Assembly (NCBI RefSeq): GCF_000093085.1
Contig: NC_014219.1
Coordinates: forward strand, 1,976,384-2,040,383
Direction of reading: 5' to 3'
Origin: [Bacillus] selenitireducens MLS10
Lineage (GTDB): Bacteria > Bacillota > Bacilli > Bacillales > Salisediminibacteriaceae
Length of the DNA stretch: 64,000 bases
This document shows, piece after piece, positions 11,111-20,837 of this stretch. Under the pieces are notes generated by a model. The model had not been told where the DNA came from and ran no database searches. It worked only from the letters and a program-made list of their open reading frames with translations. Position 1 is the first letter of the stretch; each line of letters starts with the position of its first letter. Made by a program: the position numbers and the translations under genes.

Positions 11111-11192
11111 TGTTATGAACCAATGCTTGGCATGACGATCCACCGACGTCTGCTCGGCAATTGGGGATAGAATGAAAAGGAGGTGGAACAGG
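11111..11192 (+). promoter_or_regulatory. Possible S15 autoregulatory leader
   Basis: The rpsO leader contains a closing helix CCAAT (11120-11124) / ATTGG (11160-11164) with an internal region that could fold as a multi-helix junction. S15 represses its own mRNA through junction-type leaders in Bacillaceae; assignment here is inference from position and the closing stem. Confidence 0.4.
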
Positions 11193-11462
11193 ATGGCTTT
11201 AACAGTAGAGCGCAAGAACGAAATCATTGAGAAATTCAAGACCCATGAGAATGATACCGGTTCTCCTGAGGTACAGGTTGCTATCCTTACCGAACAGATC
11301 ACGACTTTGAATGATCATCTTCGTACGCACAAGAAGGATCATCACTCACGTCGTGGACTTCTGAAGATGGTAGGTCAGCGTCGTAATCTTCTTACGTACC
11401 TGCGTAATAAAGATGTTACGCGATACCGTAATCTGGTAGACGCACTAGGACTCCGTCGTTAA
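11193..11462 (+). CDS. rpsO: 30S ribosomal protein S15
   Basis: Primary 16S rRNA binder of the 30S platform. 89 residues, exact family length, from ATG 11193 behind AAAAGGAGGTG. Contains [14 protein letters not shown] and the [19 protein letters not shown] signature around residues 39-57. Monocistronic: own promoter upstream and strong terminator downstream. Confidence 0.99.
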   Translation: MALTVERKNEIIEKFKTHENDTGSPEVQVAILTEQITTLNDHLRTHKKDHHSRRGLLKMVGQRRNLLTYLRNKDVTRYRNLVDALGLRR

Positions 11463-11468
11463 TGGAGC

Positions 11469-11499
11469 AAAAAGCGGGATGCAGATCCCGCTTTTTTTT
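11469..11499 (+). terminator. Intrinsic terminator of rpsO
   Basis: 12-bp perfect stem AAAAAGCGGGAT (11469-11480) / ATCCCGCTTTTT, loop GCAG, then an uninterrupted T-run to 11499. Confidence 0.95.
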
Positions 11500-11534
11500 A
11501 TGGCCTTTTTTAACCGGCATAAACTAGAAATAGC

Positions 11535-11563
11535 TTTCATGACCCATTAATATTTGTTATGAT
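11535..11563 (+). promoter_or_regulatory. Extended -10 promoter of pnp with leader hairpin
   Basis: TATGAT (11558-11563) is preceded by TG in the extended -10 position; TTTCAT lies 17 bp upstream as a weak -35. The leader then carries a hairpin GTGCTGAA (11616-11623) / TTCAGCGC (11631-11638) just before the pnp ribosome site. Confidence 0.5.
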
Positions 11564-11661
11564 ATAAGGGTTGAAAGAATTCGAGATGTAATGCTATTAC
11601 ATAATATACACAGAAGTGCTGAAGCAGTCTTTCAGCGCATTCAGTGAGGGGAGAACACATT

Positions 11662-13764
11662 ATGAGTGAAGAATCAAAAGTGTATTCAATGGAGTGGGCA
11701 GGCAGAACGCTGTCCTTCGAAGTAGGGAAGTATGCCAAGCAGGCAAACGGTGCAGTCATGGTGAAATACGGAGACACAACCGTCCTTTCCACAGCAACCG
11801 GTTCCAAGGAACCCAAGGACCTGCCATTTTTCCCGCTGACAGTCAATTATGAAGAACGTCTTTATGCAGCAGGAAAAATACCGGGCGGTTTCATCAAACG
11901 CGAAGGCCGTCCAAGTGACAATGCGGTTCTGACCTCCCGTTTGATCGATCGGCCGATCCGTCCATTATTTCCGGATGGCTACAGAAATGATGTCCAGGTT
12001 ATCAGCATTGTGATGAGCAGTGATCAAAACGCCTCTTCTGAAATGGCAGCGATGATCGGTTCATCGATGGCGCTGTCTATCTCTGATATTCCATTCGGCG
12101 GACCAATTGCAGGTGTTACAGTCGGGCGTGTTAATGGTGAATTCATCATTAATCCGACAACGACTCAAATGGCAGACAGTGATATTGATCTGATTGTTGC
12201 AGGTACGAAGGATGCGGTTAACATGGTTGAAGCCGGGGCCGAGCAAGTCCCGGAAGAAGACATGATGGATGCAATCCTGTTTGGACATGATGAGATCAAG
12301 CGCCTTGTCGCATTTCAAGAAGAGATCATTGCCGAGGTTGGCAAACCGAAAATGGAAGTGCAGCTTTTAACAACAGATGCAGACTTGGAAACCGAGCTGC
12401 GTGAGAAAGCATACGGCAAATTGACTGAAGCTGCGAAGGTCGTTGAGAAAGCAGCTCGTGAAGATGCGATTTCAGACGTTTATGATGAAATTATGCTTGA
12501 CTATGTAACAGAGCAACCAGAAGAAGACCGATCGAAAGAAGTAAAAGAAATACTGAATAAACTGCTGAAGGAAACGGTAAGAGAACTCATTACCAAAGAA
12601 AATATCCGTCCAGATGGCCGGAAGGTTGATGAAATCCGTCCTCTTTCTTCAGAAGTCGACATTCTTCCGAGAGCTCACGGTTCCGGTCTTTTCACACGAG
12701 GTCAGACGCAGGCATTAAGCGTATGTACACTCGGTGCGTTGGGTGACGTACAGATCCTTGACGGCTTGGGTATCGAAGAGTCAAAACGGTTCATGCATCA
12801 CTACAACTTCCCGCAGTTTTCTGTCGGTGAAACCGGCCCAATCCGTGGCCCGGGACGTCGTGAAATCGGGCATGGTGCATTGGGTGAACGTGCTCTTGAA
12901 CAGGTAATCCCTTCTGAAAAAGATTTCCCGTATACAATCAGACTTGTCTCTGAAGTACTCGAATCAAACGGGTCTACATCACAGGCCAGTATTTGTGCAT
13001 CCACGATGGCGATGATGGCAGCAGGTGTTCCAATTACATCACCGGTTGCAGGGATTGCGATGGGACTTGTAAAGCACGGTGAAGACATGACGGTCCTTAC
13101 TGACATTCAGGGTATGGAAGATGCTCTTGGCGACATGGACTTCAAGGTTGCCGGAACGAAAGACGGCGTTACAGCCCTTCAGATGGATATCAAGATCGAA
13201 GGCATTAATCGTGAAGTCTTAAAATCAGCTCTTGAACAGGCCCGTGATGGACGCTTGAAGATTCTTGATAACATGCTTTCTGCTATTCCTGAGCCTCGCG
13301 ATGAGCTGAGCGAATATGCACCAAAGATCAAGACGATGAATATTCATCCGGATAAGATCCGTGATGTAATCGGACCTAGTGGTAAGATTATCAACAAGAT
13401 CATTGAAGAAACCGGAGTGAAGATCGACATCGAGCAGGATGGTACCGTATTTATTTCCGGACTGGATGTTGACATGATCCATAAAGCGCTGAGCACGATC
13501 GAAGAAATCGTTCGTGAAGTGGAAGTTGGCGAAACGTATCTTGGTAAAGTAAAGCGAATTGAGAAGTTCGGTTGCTTTGTGGAGATCTTTAAAGGAAAAG
13601 ATGGCCTTGTCCATATTTCACAACTCGCAAATGAGCGAGTCGGAAAAGTGGAAGATGTCGTTTCCATTGGAGATGAACTGCTCGTTAAGGTAACAGAAAT
13701 TGATAACCAGGGACGTGTCAATCTGTCCCGCAAAGCGGTTCTTAACGAAGAAGCGAAGAAATAA
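11662..13764 (+). CDS. pnp: Polyribonucleotide nucleotidyltransferase (PNPase)
   Basis: Phosphorolytic 3'-5' exoribonuclease and a main mRNA decay enzyme. 700 residues from ATG 11662 behind AGGGGAG; GTG 11644 is less likely. Two RNase PH domains (about 10-215 and 310-520, the second with [14 protein letters not shown]), an all-alpha linker, then a KH domain ([13 protein letters not shown] near 567) and an S1 domain (about 620-690). Stands alone between terminators. Likely to cooperate with RNase Y and RNase J, both encoded in this window. Confidence 0.98.
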   Translation: MSEESKVYSMEWAGRTLSFEVGKYAKQANGAVMVKYGDTTVLSTATGSKEPKDLPFFPLTVNYEERLYAAGKIPGGFIKREGRPSDNAVLTSRLIDRPIRPLFPDGYRNDVQVISIVMSSDQNASSEMAAMIGSSMALSISDIPFGGPIAGVTVGRVNGEFIINPTTTQMADSDIDLIVAGTKDAVNMVEAGAEQVPEEDMMDAILFGHDEIKRLVAFQEEIIAEVGKPKMEVQLLTTDADLETELREKAYGKLTEAAKVVEKAAREDAISDVYDEIMLDYVTEQPEEDRSKEVKEILNKLLKETVRELITKENIRPDGRKVDEIRPLSSEVDILPRAHGSGLFTRGQTQALSVCTLGALGDVQILDGLGIEESKRFMHHYNFPQFSVGETGPIRGPGRREIGHGALGERALEQVIPSEKDFPYTIRLVSEVLESNGSTSQASICASTMAMMAAGVPITSPVAGIAMGLVKHGEDMTVLTDIQGMEDALGDMDFKVAGTKDGVTALQMDIKIEGINREVLKSALEQARDGRLKILDNMLSAIPEPRDELSEYAPKIKTMNIHPDKIRDVIGPSGKIINKIIEETGVKIDIEQDGTVFISGLDVDMIHKALSTIEEIVREVEVGETYLGKVKRIEKFGCFVEIFKGKDGLVHISQLANERVGKVEDVVSIGDELLVKVTEIDNQGRVNLSRKAVLNEEAKK

Positions 13765-13774
13765 ACCAGACAAG

Positions 13775-13808
13775 CCGGAAAATCAAATCGCTGATTTTCC
13801 GGTTTTTT
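13775..13808 (+). terminator. Intrinsic terminator of pnp
   Basis: 11-bp stem CCGGAAAATCA (13775-13785) / TGATTTTCCGG (13792-13802), 6-nt loop, then TTTTTT. Confidence 0.93.
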
Positions 13809-13850
13809 GACTGAATATGTGATGGCCTGAATCAGGCGCAGGAGGATACA

Positions 13851-15080
13851 GTGGTAAAAAAAGTTACAGCACCAAACGGGTTACGAATCGTTTATGAACA
13901 ATCAGAAGATGTTCGGTCTGTCTCAATGGGGATTTGGATAGGTACGGGGTCAAGGTATGAGGAAGAGGATGAGAAAGGGATTTCTCATTTTATTGAACAT
14001 ATGCTGTTCAAAGGAACCAAAACACGCTCTCCTCAGCAAATTGCTGCGAGTTTTGATGCAATTGGCGGACATGTCAATGCCATGACGTCAAAAGAATATA
14101 CGTGTTACTATGCGAAAGTTCTTGATTCTCACGCTGACTTTGCAATGGATGTTCTTGCGGACATATTTTTTCATTCAAGGCTTGCTGCAGAAGATATCAA
14201 AAAAGAGCAGGCGGTGATTCAAGAAGAGATCAATATGTATGAGGATACCCCTGATGATCTTGTTTTTGAACAGTTAAGTGAAATAACCTATGGCGGTCAC
14301 CCGTTGGCGGGACCGATTTTGGGATATAAATCCACGATTGACTCGTTTACGACAGAGCAGCTTAACGACTACATGAAGAAGACATATACAGCTGAGAACG
14401 TGGTCATCTCCATTTGCGGTCATGTTAACGAACGGTTCATCGAAGGGATTATCAATCGCTTTTCTGATATGCCATCCCATCAGCCTGGTCTGATTGAAAA
14501 GCCTGCCTTTTTCCCTGGTGAAAAAGGCAGGAAAAAGGAAACCGATCAGGCCCATTTGGCACTCGGATTTGAGGGAGTTGCAGCGGATTCTTCCCAAATG
14601 TATCCTCTTGTCCTTTTGAATAATGCGATTGGCGGTTCGATGAGCAGCAGGCTGTTTCAAGAGGTCAGAGAGGAGCGGGGGCTCGCATATGCGGTGTATT
14701 CGTTTCATGAGGCATACCGTGACACAGGCCTGTTGTCGGTTTACGCAGGTTGTGCCATTGACCGCCTGGACCATGTTTATGAAGTCATTATGAGCAACCT
14801 TCAAAAAGTGAAGGAAAGTGGTCTTACAGATACGGAATGGCAAAATGGGAAGGAACAGCTTAAGGGCAGTCTGATGCTGGGTCTTGAAGGGACTTCAAGC
14901 AGAATGCAGAGAAACGGTCGAAATGAATTGATTCTCGGGAGACATCGGACCCTTGATGATGTCCTTGAGCGAATAAACGCTATCTCGAGAGAGGATATTC
15001 AGGACGTCGCGTCGAATCTGTTTGAACAGACACCGTCAATTTCAGTCGTGAGCGGTGCAGGAAACCTGCCGCAACGTTAA
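13851..15080 (+). CDS. mlpA: M16 family zinc peptidase (MlpA/YmxG)
   Basis: Processing-type zinc protease related to mitochondrial processing peptidase beta. 409 residues, GTG start at 13851 behind AGGAGGA. The inverted zinc motif HFIEH is near residue 45, followed by LFKGTKTRSPQQIA and the downstream acidic region; the second, inactive M16 half is in the C-terminus. In B. subtilis the neighbours ylxY (upstream) and ymxH and spoVFAB (downstream) flank this gene; none is present here. Substrate unknown. Confidence 0.93.
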   Translation: MVKKVTAPNGLRIVYEQSEDVRSVSMGIWIGTGSRYEEEDEKGISHFIEHMLFKGTKTRSPQQIAASFDAIGGHVNAMTSKEYTCYYAKVLDSHADFAMDVLADIFFHSRLAAEDIKKEQAVIQEEINMYEDTPDDLVFEQLSEITYGGHPLAGPILGYKSTIDSFTTEQLNDYMKKTYTAENVVISICGHVNERFIEGIINRFSDMPSHQPGLIEKPAFFPGEKGRKKETDQAHLALGFEGVAADSSQMYPLVLLNNAIGGSMSSRLFQEVREERGLAYAVYSFHEAYRDTGLLSVYAGCAIDRLDHVYEVIMSNLQKVKESGLTDTEWQNGKEQLKGSLMLGLEGTSSRMQRNGRNELILGRHRTLDDVLERINAISREDIQDVASNLFEQTPSISVVSGAGNLPQR

Positions 15081-15181
15081 CGATATGTGAGGAATCCTGA
15101 CGAAATGTAAGCGATCCGGCAACGCTTCCTTCAGAGAAGATTTTATTCCGGTTCGTCTCATCATGCACCGTCATATCCTTC

Positions 15182-15210
15182 TTCACGATTCAGACAGATT
15201 TCGCTATAAT
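15182..15210 (+). promoter_or_regulatory. Promoter of asd-dapG-dapA
   Basis: TTCACG (15182-15187), 17-bp spacer, perfect TATAAT (15205-15210), 52 bp before asd. No lysine riboswitch-like structure was recognised in the leader. Confidence 0.65.
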
Positions 15211-15261
15211 TTGATTATGCGTGCGTAAAACTACAACAGGAATCGAAGGGAGAAATAACAC

Positions 15262-16308
15262 ATGTCAAAAATGTATAATGTAGCTATTTTAGGAGCAACA
15301 GGTGCAGTGGGGCAACAGATGATCGATACCCTCGACCGCTTGGAATTTCCAATCAGTGAGTTGAAACTTCTGTCTTCGAGCCGATCTGCAGGAAAGAAAA
15401 TCATGTTTAAAGGGCAGGAGCTGACGGTGGAAGAAGCGAAACCCGAATCATTTGAGGGCGTTGATCTTGCTTTGTTCAGTGCAGGTGGTTCCATATCAAA
15501 AGAGCTTGCGCCTGAAGCCGTTGAGCGAGGAGCGACGGTTGTCGATAACACAAGTGCGTTTCGAATGGATAAAGACATTCCACTGGTTGTTCCTGAAGTG
15601 AACGCAGATGCTCTGAAGGAGCATAATGGCATCATTGCCAACCCGAATTGTTCAACAATCCAAATGGTTGCAGCGATGGAGCCGGTACGAAAAGCCTTTG
15701 GACTTAAAAGGGTTATTGTATCCACGTATCAGGCAGTATCCGGAGCAGGTAATGCAGCGGTTGATGAAATGTATGAACAGTCTCAGCAGATTATGAACGA
15801 TGAGCCGATCAATCCGCAGATACTCCCTGTTGGAGGAGATAAGAAGCACTATCAGATCGCTTTCAATGCTGTCCCGCAAATCGATAAATTCCAGGATAAC
15901 GGCTATACGTTTGAAGAGATGAAAATGATAAATGAAACTAAGAAAATTATGTCAGATGACAGCATACAGGTTGCGGCAACCTGTGTAAGACTGCCAGTAG
16001 AGACCGGCCATTCTGAGTCTGTATATGTGGAAGTCGAGAAAGATGGTCTTGATGTGGCAGGCTTCAAAAAGCTGATGGAAGAGGCGCCGGGGGTTACACT
16101 TCAGGATGATCCGTCCAATCAGATTTACCCACTGGCGACGGATGCAAAAGGAAAAGATGATGTGTTTGTCGGACGGATCCGGCAGGACCTTGATCATCCA
16201 AAAGGGTTTCATTTTTGGGTGGTTGCCGATAACCTCCTGAAAGGGGCAGCCTTAAACTCTGTACAAATCGCGCAATCCCTTGTCGAACAGAATTTATTAA
16301 AAAAATAA
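15262..16308 (+). CDS. asd: Aspartate-semialdehyde dehydrogenase
   Basis: NADPH-dependent reduction of aspartyl phosphate to aspartate semialdehyde, the branch point to diaminopimelate/lysine and threonine/methionine. 348 residues. N-terminal Rossmann motif AILGATGAVGQQM near residue 9; catalytic Cys in NPNCSTIQM near 128; QAVSGAGNAAVDEM near 155. First gene of the asd-dapG-dapA operon, 21 bp before dapG. Confidence 0.98.
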   Translation: MSKMYNVAILGATGAVGQQMIDTLDRLEFPISELKLLSSSRSAGKKIMFKGQELTVEEAKPESFEGVDLALFSAGGSISKELAPEAVERGATVVDNTSAFRMDKDIPLVVPEVNADALKEHNGIIANPNCSTIQMVAAMEPVRKAFGLKRVIVSTYQAVSGAGNAAVDEMYEQSQQIMNDEPINPQILPVGGDKKHYQIAFNAVPQIDKFQDNGYTFEEMKMINETKKIMSDDSIQVAATCVRLPVETGHSESVYVEVEKDGLDVAGFKKLMEEAPGVTLQDDPSNQIYPLATDAKGKDDVFVGRIRQDLDHPKGFHFWVVADNLLKGAALNSVQIAQSLVEQNLLKK

Positions 16309-16329
16309 TTGAGTGAGAGTGGATGATCC

Positions 16330-17535
16330 ATGAATATTTGTGTCCAAAAATTCGGAGGGACGTCTCTGCAATCAGATGACGTCAAAATAAAAGCTGCAGA
16401 GCATGTCATGGATGCTGTCAGGAAGGGGTATAAGGTTGTCGTGGTCGTCTCAGCAATGGGGCGACTCGGCGATCCTTATGCAACGGATACACTGTTATCC
16501 CTTGTCGGCGGTGTGACGTCGACCCAGCCCAAACGGGAACTTGATCTTCTGATGGCCTGTGGAGAAACGATATCCGCAGTGACATTTTCCTGGCTTCTTC
16601 AAAACGGCGGGCTCAAAAGCCTTGCCATGACAGGCAAAGAGGCCGGATTCAGAACAACGGAGGAATATGGGAATGCCAAGATAACAGATATGAATCCGCA
16701 ACAGATCCGCTCGCATCTTGGTGAATATGATGTGATCGTCGTAACCGGTTTTCAGGGAGAAACACCGAAAGGGACAACAGCCACGCTTGGCAGAGGGGGA
16801 TCCGATACGTCAGCAACAGCGCTCGGAGCAGCATTAGAAGCAGATGTTATTGATATTTTCACCGATGTGGACGGCATTATGACAGCCGATCCGAGGATCG
16901 TAAGCGGAGCAAAAACCCTTGAAACCGTTACATATAATGAAATTTGCAACATGGCTTATCAGGGTGCCAAGGTCATCCATCCAAGAGCTGTTGAAGTGGC
17001 AATGCAGGCAAAGGTACCGATCAGGATCCGCTCGATTCACTCTGATGCTGCTGGGACCTTGATCACAGGATCACCTTCAGGAAGACCCGGTCTTGATCTC
17101 GAAGAAAAGCTGGTGACGGGTATTGCACATGTTGGAGGTCTTGTTCAAATCAGCGTGACCTTTCATCAAAAGCCGCATGCAGAAGCTGAAGTATTTGCGA
17201 CATTGGCCCAAAATGGTATTTCCGTTGACTTTATTCACATTCATCCAACAGGAGCCGCTTTTACTGTGCCGTCTCATCTTGGCAATCAGGCGGCCTCACT
17301 TCTTTCGGGACTCGGCTGCGAAGTGACCGTGACGGAAGGTGTTGCGAAAGTTTCTGCCGTAGGGGCAGGAATGACGGGCGTACCCGGTGTAACATCCAAA
17401 ATTGTTCAGGCCCTCTCAAAAAAAGGCATCACGATTTTGCAGTCGGCCGATTCCCATACAACCATCTGGGTTCTCGTTTATGAAAATCAGATGAAAGATG
17501 CTGTAAATGCTTTGCACGAAGCATTTATCTGTTAA
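16330..17535 (+). CDS. dapG: Aspartokinase I (DapG type)
   Basis: Phosphorylates aspartate at entry to the lysine/diaminopimelate pathway. 401 residues: kinase domain opening with VQKFGGTSLQS, then GRGGSDTSATALGAAL near 155 and TDVDGIMTADPR near 178; two C-terminal ACT domains from about 260. The DapG isozyme of B. subtilis is inhibited by meso-diaminopimelate and is placed next to asd and dapA as here, so the symbol rests on context and length. Confidence 0.95.
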   Translation: MNICVQKFGGTSLQSDDVKIKAAEHVMDAVRKGYKVVVVVSAMGRLGDPYATDTLLSLVGGVTSTQPKRELDLLMACGETISAVTFSWLLQNGGLKSLAMTGKEAGFRTTEEYGNAKITDMNPQQIRSHLGEYDVIVVTGFQGETPKGTTATLGRGGSDTSATALGAALEADVIDIFTDVDGIMTADPRIVSGAKTLETVTYNEICNMAYQGAKVIHPRAVEVAMQAKVPIRIRSIHSDAAGTLITGSPSGRPGLDLEEKLVTGIAHVGGLVQISVTFHQKPHAEAEVFATLAQNGISVDFIHIHPTGAAFTVPSHLGNQAASLLSGLGCEVTVTEGVAKVSAVGAGMTGVPGVTSKIVQALSKKGITILQSADSHTTIWVLVYENQMKDAVNALHEAFIC

Positions 17536-17566
17536 AATGGAATGAGAAAGAAGGAGGGATCGTTTG

Positions 17567-18445
17567 ATGAGCTTTGGAACTGTACTGACGGCGATGGTTA
17601 CACCGTTTGATGACCAGGGGATGATCAATTACGATCAGCTTGAGGTGCTGATCAATCATTTGATTGAAAATGGAAGTGATGGACTGGTAGTCGGTGGGAC
17701 AACCGGCGAATCTGCTACGCTGAGTATAGAGGAGAAAGCGGCACTTTATCAGCAGTCAGTCAGAATTGCAGACGGACGCGTACCCATTATTGCCGGTACC
17801 GGAATGAATGATACATACGCCACTGCTGAGTTAACAATCCGGGCAGAGCGTGTAGGCGTTGACGGTATTATGCTCGTGGCGCCCTATTATAACAAACCGT
17901 CCCAAAAAGGCCTTTACGAACATTTTCAGACGATTGCTGAAAAGACATCGTTACCGGTTATGGTCTATAATGTACCGGGACGAACGGCAGTGAATATCCT
18001 GCCGGAAACAGTGATTGAACTGGCGAAAATCGAGAACATTACGAGTGTTAAAGAAGCGAGTGGCAATCTCGATCAGGTGACCATGATCGTGGCAAATACA
18101 CCCGATGATTTTACAGTGTACTCGGGAGATGACTCTTTGACTTTGCCGAGTCTGGCAGTGGGAGCTGACGGGATCGTGTCTGTGAGCAGCCATATTATCG
18201 GTAAACACATGCAGCAGATGGTCCGGTATTATAAGGATGGTCAGGTCGGGGAAGCGGCTCTTCTTCATCAGAAACTCTTGCCTATTATGAGAGGGATGTT
18301 TATTGCTCCAAGTCCTGCACCGGTGAAAACAGCCCTAGATATGACCGGACTGGACGTCGGTGGTGTTCGTTTGCCACTTGTTCCGCTGACGGAAGAAGAA
18401 CGAAAAACCCTCGAATCGATCGTTGCACTGAGAGAAAAGCTGTAG
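17567..18445 (+). CDS. dapA: 4-hydroxy-tetrahydrodipicolinate synthase
   Basis: Condenses pyruvate with aspartate semialdehyde, the first committed lysine step. 292 residues from ATG 17567 behind AAGGAGGG (TTG 17564 also possible). GGTTGESATLS near residue 43, YYNKPSQKGLYEHF near 107, the Tyr of MVYNVPGRT near 134 and the Schiff-base Lys of SVKEASG near 162 are all present. No spoVFAB dipicolinate synthase follows in this cluster. Confidence 0.97.
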   Translation: MSFGTVLTAMVTPFDDQGMINYDQLEVLINHLIENGSDGLVVGGTTGESATLSIEEKAALYQQSVRIADGRVPIIAGTGMNDTYATAELTIRAERVGVDGIMLVAPYYNKPSQKGLYEHFQTIAEKTSLPVMVYNVPGRTAVNILPETVIELAKIENITSVKEASGNLDQVTMIVANTPDDFTVYSGDDSLTLPSLAVGADGIVSVSSHIIGKHMQQMVRYYKDGQVGEAALLHQKLLPIMRGMFIAPSPAPVKTALDMTGLDVGGVRLPLVPLTEEERKTLESIVALREKL

Positions 18446-18457
18446 TACATGAATCCG

Positions 18458-18491
18458 AACAGGAGGCGGTTACGATTCCGCGTCCTGTTTT
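18458..18491 (+). terminator. Intrinsic terminator after dapA
   Basis: AACAGGA plus GCGG pairs with CCGC plus TCCTGTT, with a single-base bulge on each side, then TTTT. Ends the asd operon. Confidence 0.75.
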
Positions 18492-18495
18492 CTAC

Positions 18496-18525
18496 TTGTT
18501 AGAAAGACCTTTTGTAATGTATACT
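18496..18525 (+). promoter_or_regulatory. Promoter of rnjB
   Basis: TTGTTA (18496-18501), 18-bp spacer, TATACT (18520-18525). About 55 nt of leader before the TTG start. Confidence 0.65.
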
Positions 18526-18584
18526 GACTGAGGAGACATATCGAACGGATCTTATTTCATGAATAGCATTAGGAGGAACAGACA

Positions 18585-20255
18585 TTGTCAAATAAGCAAA
18601 CAGAACAAATAAAGTTTTACGCCCTTGGTGGCGTTGGAGAAGTCGGAAAGAACATGTATGTGCTTGAACTCGATGATGAAATGGTTATTATCGATACCGG
18701 CTGTATGCATCCTGAGGACGACATGCTCGGGGTGGATATTGTGATCCCGGATATGACTTATCTGATTGAGAATAAGGAGAAGGTGAAAGGGATTATCCTG
18801 ACGCAGGCCCTCGATGATCATATTGGAGCTCTTCCTTATGTTCTTCGTGAATTGAATGTGCCGGTTTACGGTTCGAGGTTCACGATGGCCCTGGTCAAAG
18901 ACCTTTGTAACGAAGTGGGCGTCCCAGGCAAACAGCAGTTTAATGAAGTGCATTCCAATTCCAAAATTAAAATCGGGAAAACACCCGTCAGCTTTTTCAA
19001 AACGAATTACAGTGTACCGGACACGCTGGGTGTCATGATTCATACTTCGCAGGGACCGATCATTCATACGGGTGATTTTAAATTTGATCAAAACCCTGTG
19101 GATGGCATGCCTTCGGAAATGGATAAGTTAACAGAAATCGGTTCAAAAGGCGTACTGTGTCTCCTCTCAGACAGCACAGGAGCGGAAGTCCCGGGCTATG
19201 CCCCTTCGGAATCCCTCGTCGCAGAAGGACTTAAAGAATCATTCCATGAAGCACCGGAATCGATTATTGTATCGGTTTTTTCATCAAATATCTATCGCAT
19301 TCAACAAGTGCTTGAAGCGGCAGAGCGTGAAGAACGCAAGGTAGTCGTTGTAGGTAAGGAAATCGAGAGGGCTGTTGAAATTGCTCTTGAACTTGGGTAT
19401 CTTGATGATCTTGAAGGAACACTCATTGATCTGAAGACGTATAAAAAGCTTCCATCAGATGAAACGGTTGTCGTCACCACAGGCAGTCAGGGAGAGCCGA
19501 TGAGCTGTCTGATGAGAATGGCAAAAGGTTCACACCAGACGGTGAAAATCAAATCGAAAGACCGGATCATTATTTCAGCAGTACCAAGCCCGGGTAATGA
19601 AAAACAGGTATCGCAAATGGTTGATTTGCTTTCTAGAACCGGTGCTGATGTGGTGTACGGAAAAGATAAAAAAATCCACGTCCCTGCCCATGCCTGCCAG
19701 GAAGAATTGAAGCTGCTCCTGAACGTGGTTCAGCCGCAACACTTTATTCCGGTAGCAGGAGAATACCGGATGCAAGTGGCACAGCATCACCTGGCGCGTT
19801 CCGTTGGCATTCAGCAGGATGAGATCTTTTTACTTGATAAAGGCGAATGTGTGGAGTTCAATAAGCGTAAAGCAAAGCAGACTGGAAAAGTTCCTGCCGG
19901 ACATGTTTTAATTGATGGCCTCGGTGTTGGTGATGTTGGAAATATTGTTCTTCGTGATCGCCGCTTGCTTTCTAAAGATGGCATTCTGGTGGTCGTCGTG
20001 ACGCTCAATAAAGCCCACAATAAGGTTTTGTCAGGTCCTGACGTGATTTCAAGAGGTTTTGTCTATGTCCGGGAATCTGAAGCCCTGATTCGGCAGGCCG
20101 AAACGCTTGTCAAGGAAACAATCGATCAGCAGATTGCGCAAAATCAGACGGATTGGGCTACGATGAAGAGTGGTATCCGTGATCAGTTAAGTAAATTACT
20201 GTTTGATAAGACAAAACGCCGTCCAATGATCATGCCGATTATTATGGAAGGTTGA
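18585..20255 (+). CDS. rnjB: Ribonuclease J2
   Basis: Metallo-beta-lactamase/beta-CASP ribonuclease that pairs with RNase J1 in mRNA decay and processing. 556 residues, TTG start at 18585 with TAGGAGGAAC upstream. The N-terminal MBL fold (GGVGEVGKNMYVLE), beta-CASP insert and C-terminal domain are visible. The metal-binding HxHxDH is degenerate, reading QALDDH near residue 70, as expected for J2, which has weak activity. Position after dapA matches B. subtilis rnjB. Ends in a strong terminator. Confidence 0.95.
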   Translation: MSNKQTEQIKFYALGGVGEVGKNMYVLELDDEMVIIDTGCMHPEDDMLGVDIVIPDMTYLIENKEKVKGIILTQALDDHIGALPYVLRELNVPVYGSRFTMALVKDLCNEVGVPGKQQFNEVHSNSKIKIGKTPVSFFKTNYSVPDTLGVMIHTSQGPIIHTGDFKFDQNPVDGMPSEMDKLTEIGSKGVLCLLSDSTGAEVPGYAPSESLVAEGLKESFHEAPESIIVSVFSSNIYRIQQVLEAAEREERKVVVVGKEIERAVEIALELGYLDDLEGTLIDLKTYKKLPSDETVVVTTGSQGEPMSCLMRMAKGSHQTVKIKSKDRIIISAVPSPGNEKQVSQMVDLLSRTGADVVYGKDKKIHVPAHACQEELKLLLNVVQPQHFIPVAGEYRMQVAQHHLARSVGIQQDEIFLLDKGECVEFNKRKAKQTGKVPAGHVLIDGLGVGDVGNIVLRDRRLLSKDGILVVVVTLNKAHNKVLSGPDVISRGFVYVRESEALIRQAETLVKETIDQQIAQNQTDWATMKSGIRDQLSKLLFDKTKRRPMIMPIIMEG

Positions 20256-20260
20256 TACAG

Positions 20261-20295
20261 AAGACTCCGGCGAATTCGCGTCGGAGTCTTTTTAT
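20261..20295 (+). terminator. Intrinsic terminator of rnjB
   Basis: AAGACTCCG (20261-20269) / CGGAGTCTT (20282-20290) with an inner GCGAATTCGC palindrome, then TTTTTAT. The group II intron begins within a few bases of its T-run. Confidence 0.93.
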
Positions 20296-20837
20296 AGTGT
20301 GCCGGGCATGCACTGTATCTTGGGAGTGAAAGTCTCCTGTGGGCTTGGCAGTAGGAACCACTAGTCAATGGCAAGGGTGTCCACCGTGAGGTGGAATCTG
20401 AAGGAAGCCGGCGACAAACTCCTGTACCGAGGAACACGAACCATATCAGGCACAAATGGGGCGGATGAGTCTGCTATACAAGATAAAGTCCAATACTGCC
20501 CGAACCCCACAGTGTAAATATGGCGGCGATAGGACGAAGGAGACAGTGCTTACCCCGGGAGGTCTTACGAGGGTTCCCGACAAGAAGGATGGAAGATCCT
20601 ACAGGAACAAGGAATTCAGAGATGGATTCCTGAATCGTAAGAAGTCAGCCGAGGTCATAGTAATCCCATGGGGATGAAGGACCGAACAATAAGCGTCTTT
20701 GAGACAAATGAAATTGACAGGATTGCTTTAATCACAGAAAACGTCTCCGGACGGCTATCTGCAGAGGGATACGCTGGAAGCGGAAGAGTATGCAGAAGCG
20801 TGTAGCAATCTGGCAACGAAAGGAGTCGAAAAGCGGT

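Noticed and set aside
15081-15261. Possible lysine riboswitch before asd
   Set aside because: The leader is only about 45 nt after the promoter and lacks the conserved five-helix layout.
20456-20677. 73-codon frame inside the intron 5' region
   Set aside because: It lies in intron RNA domains I-III, whose structure explains the sequence.
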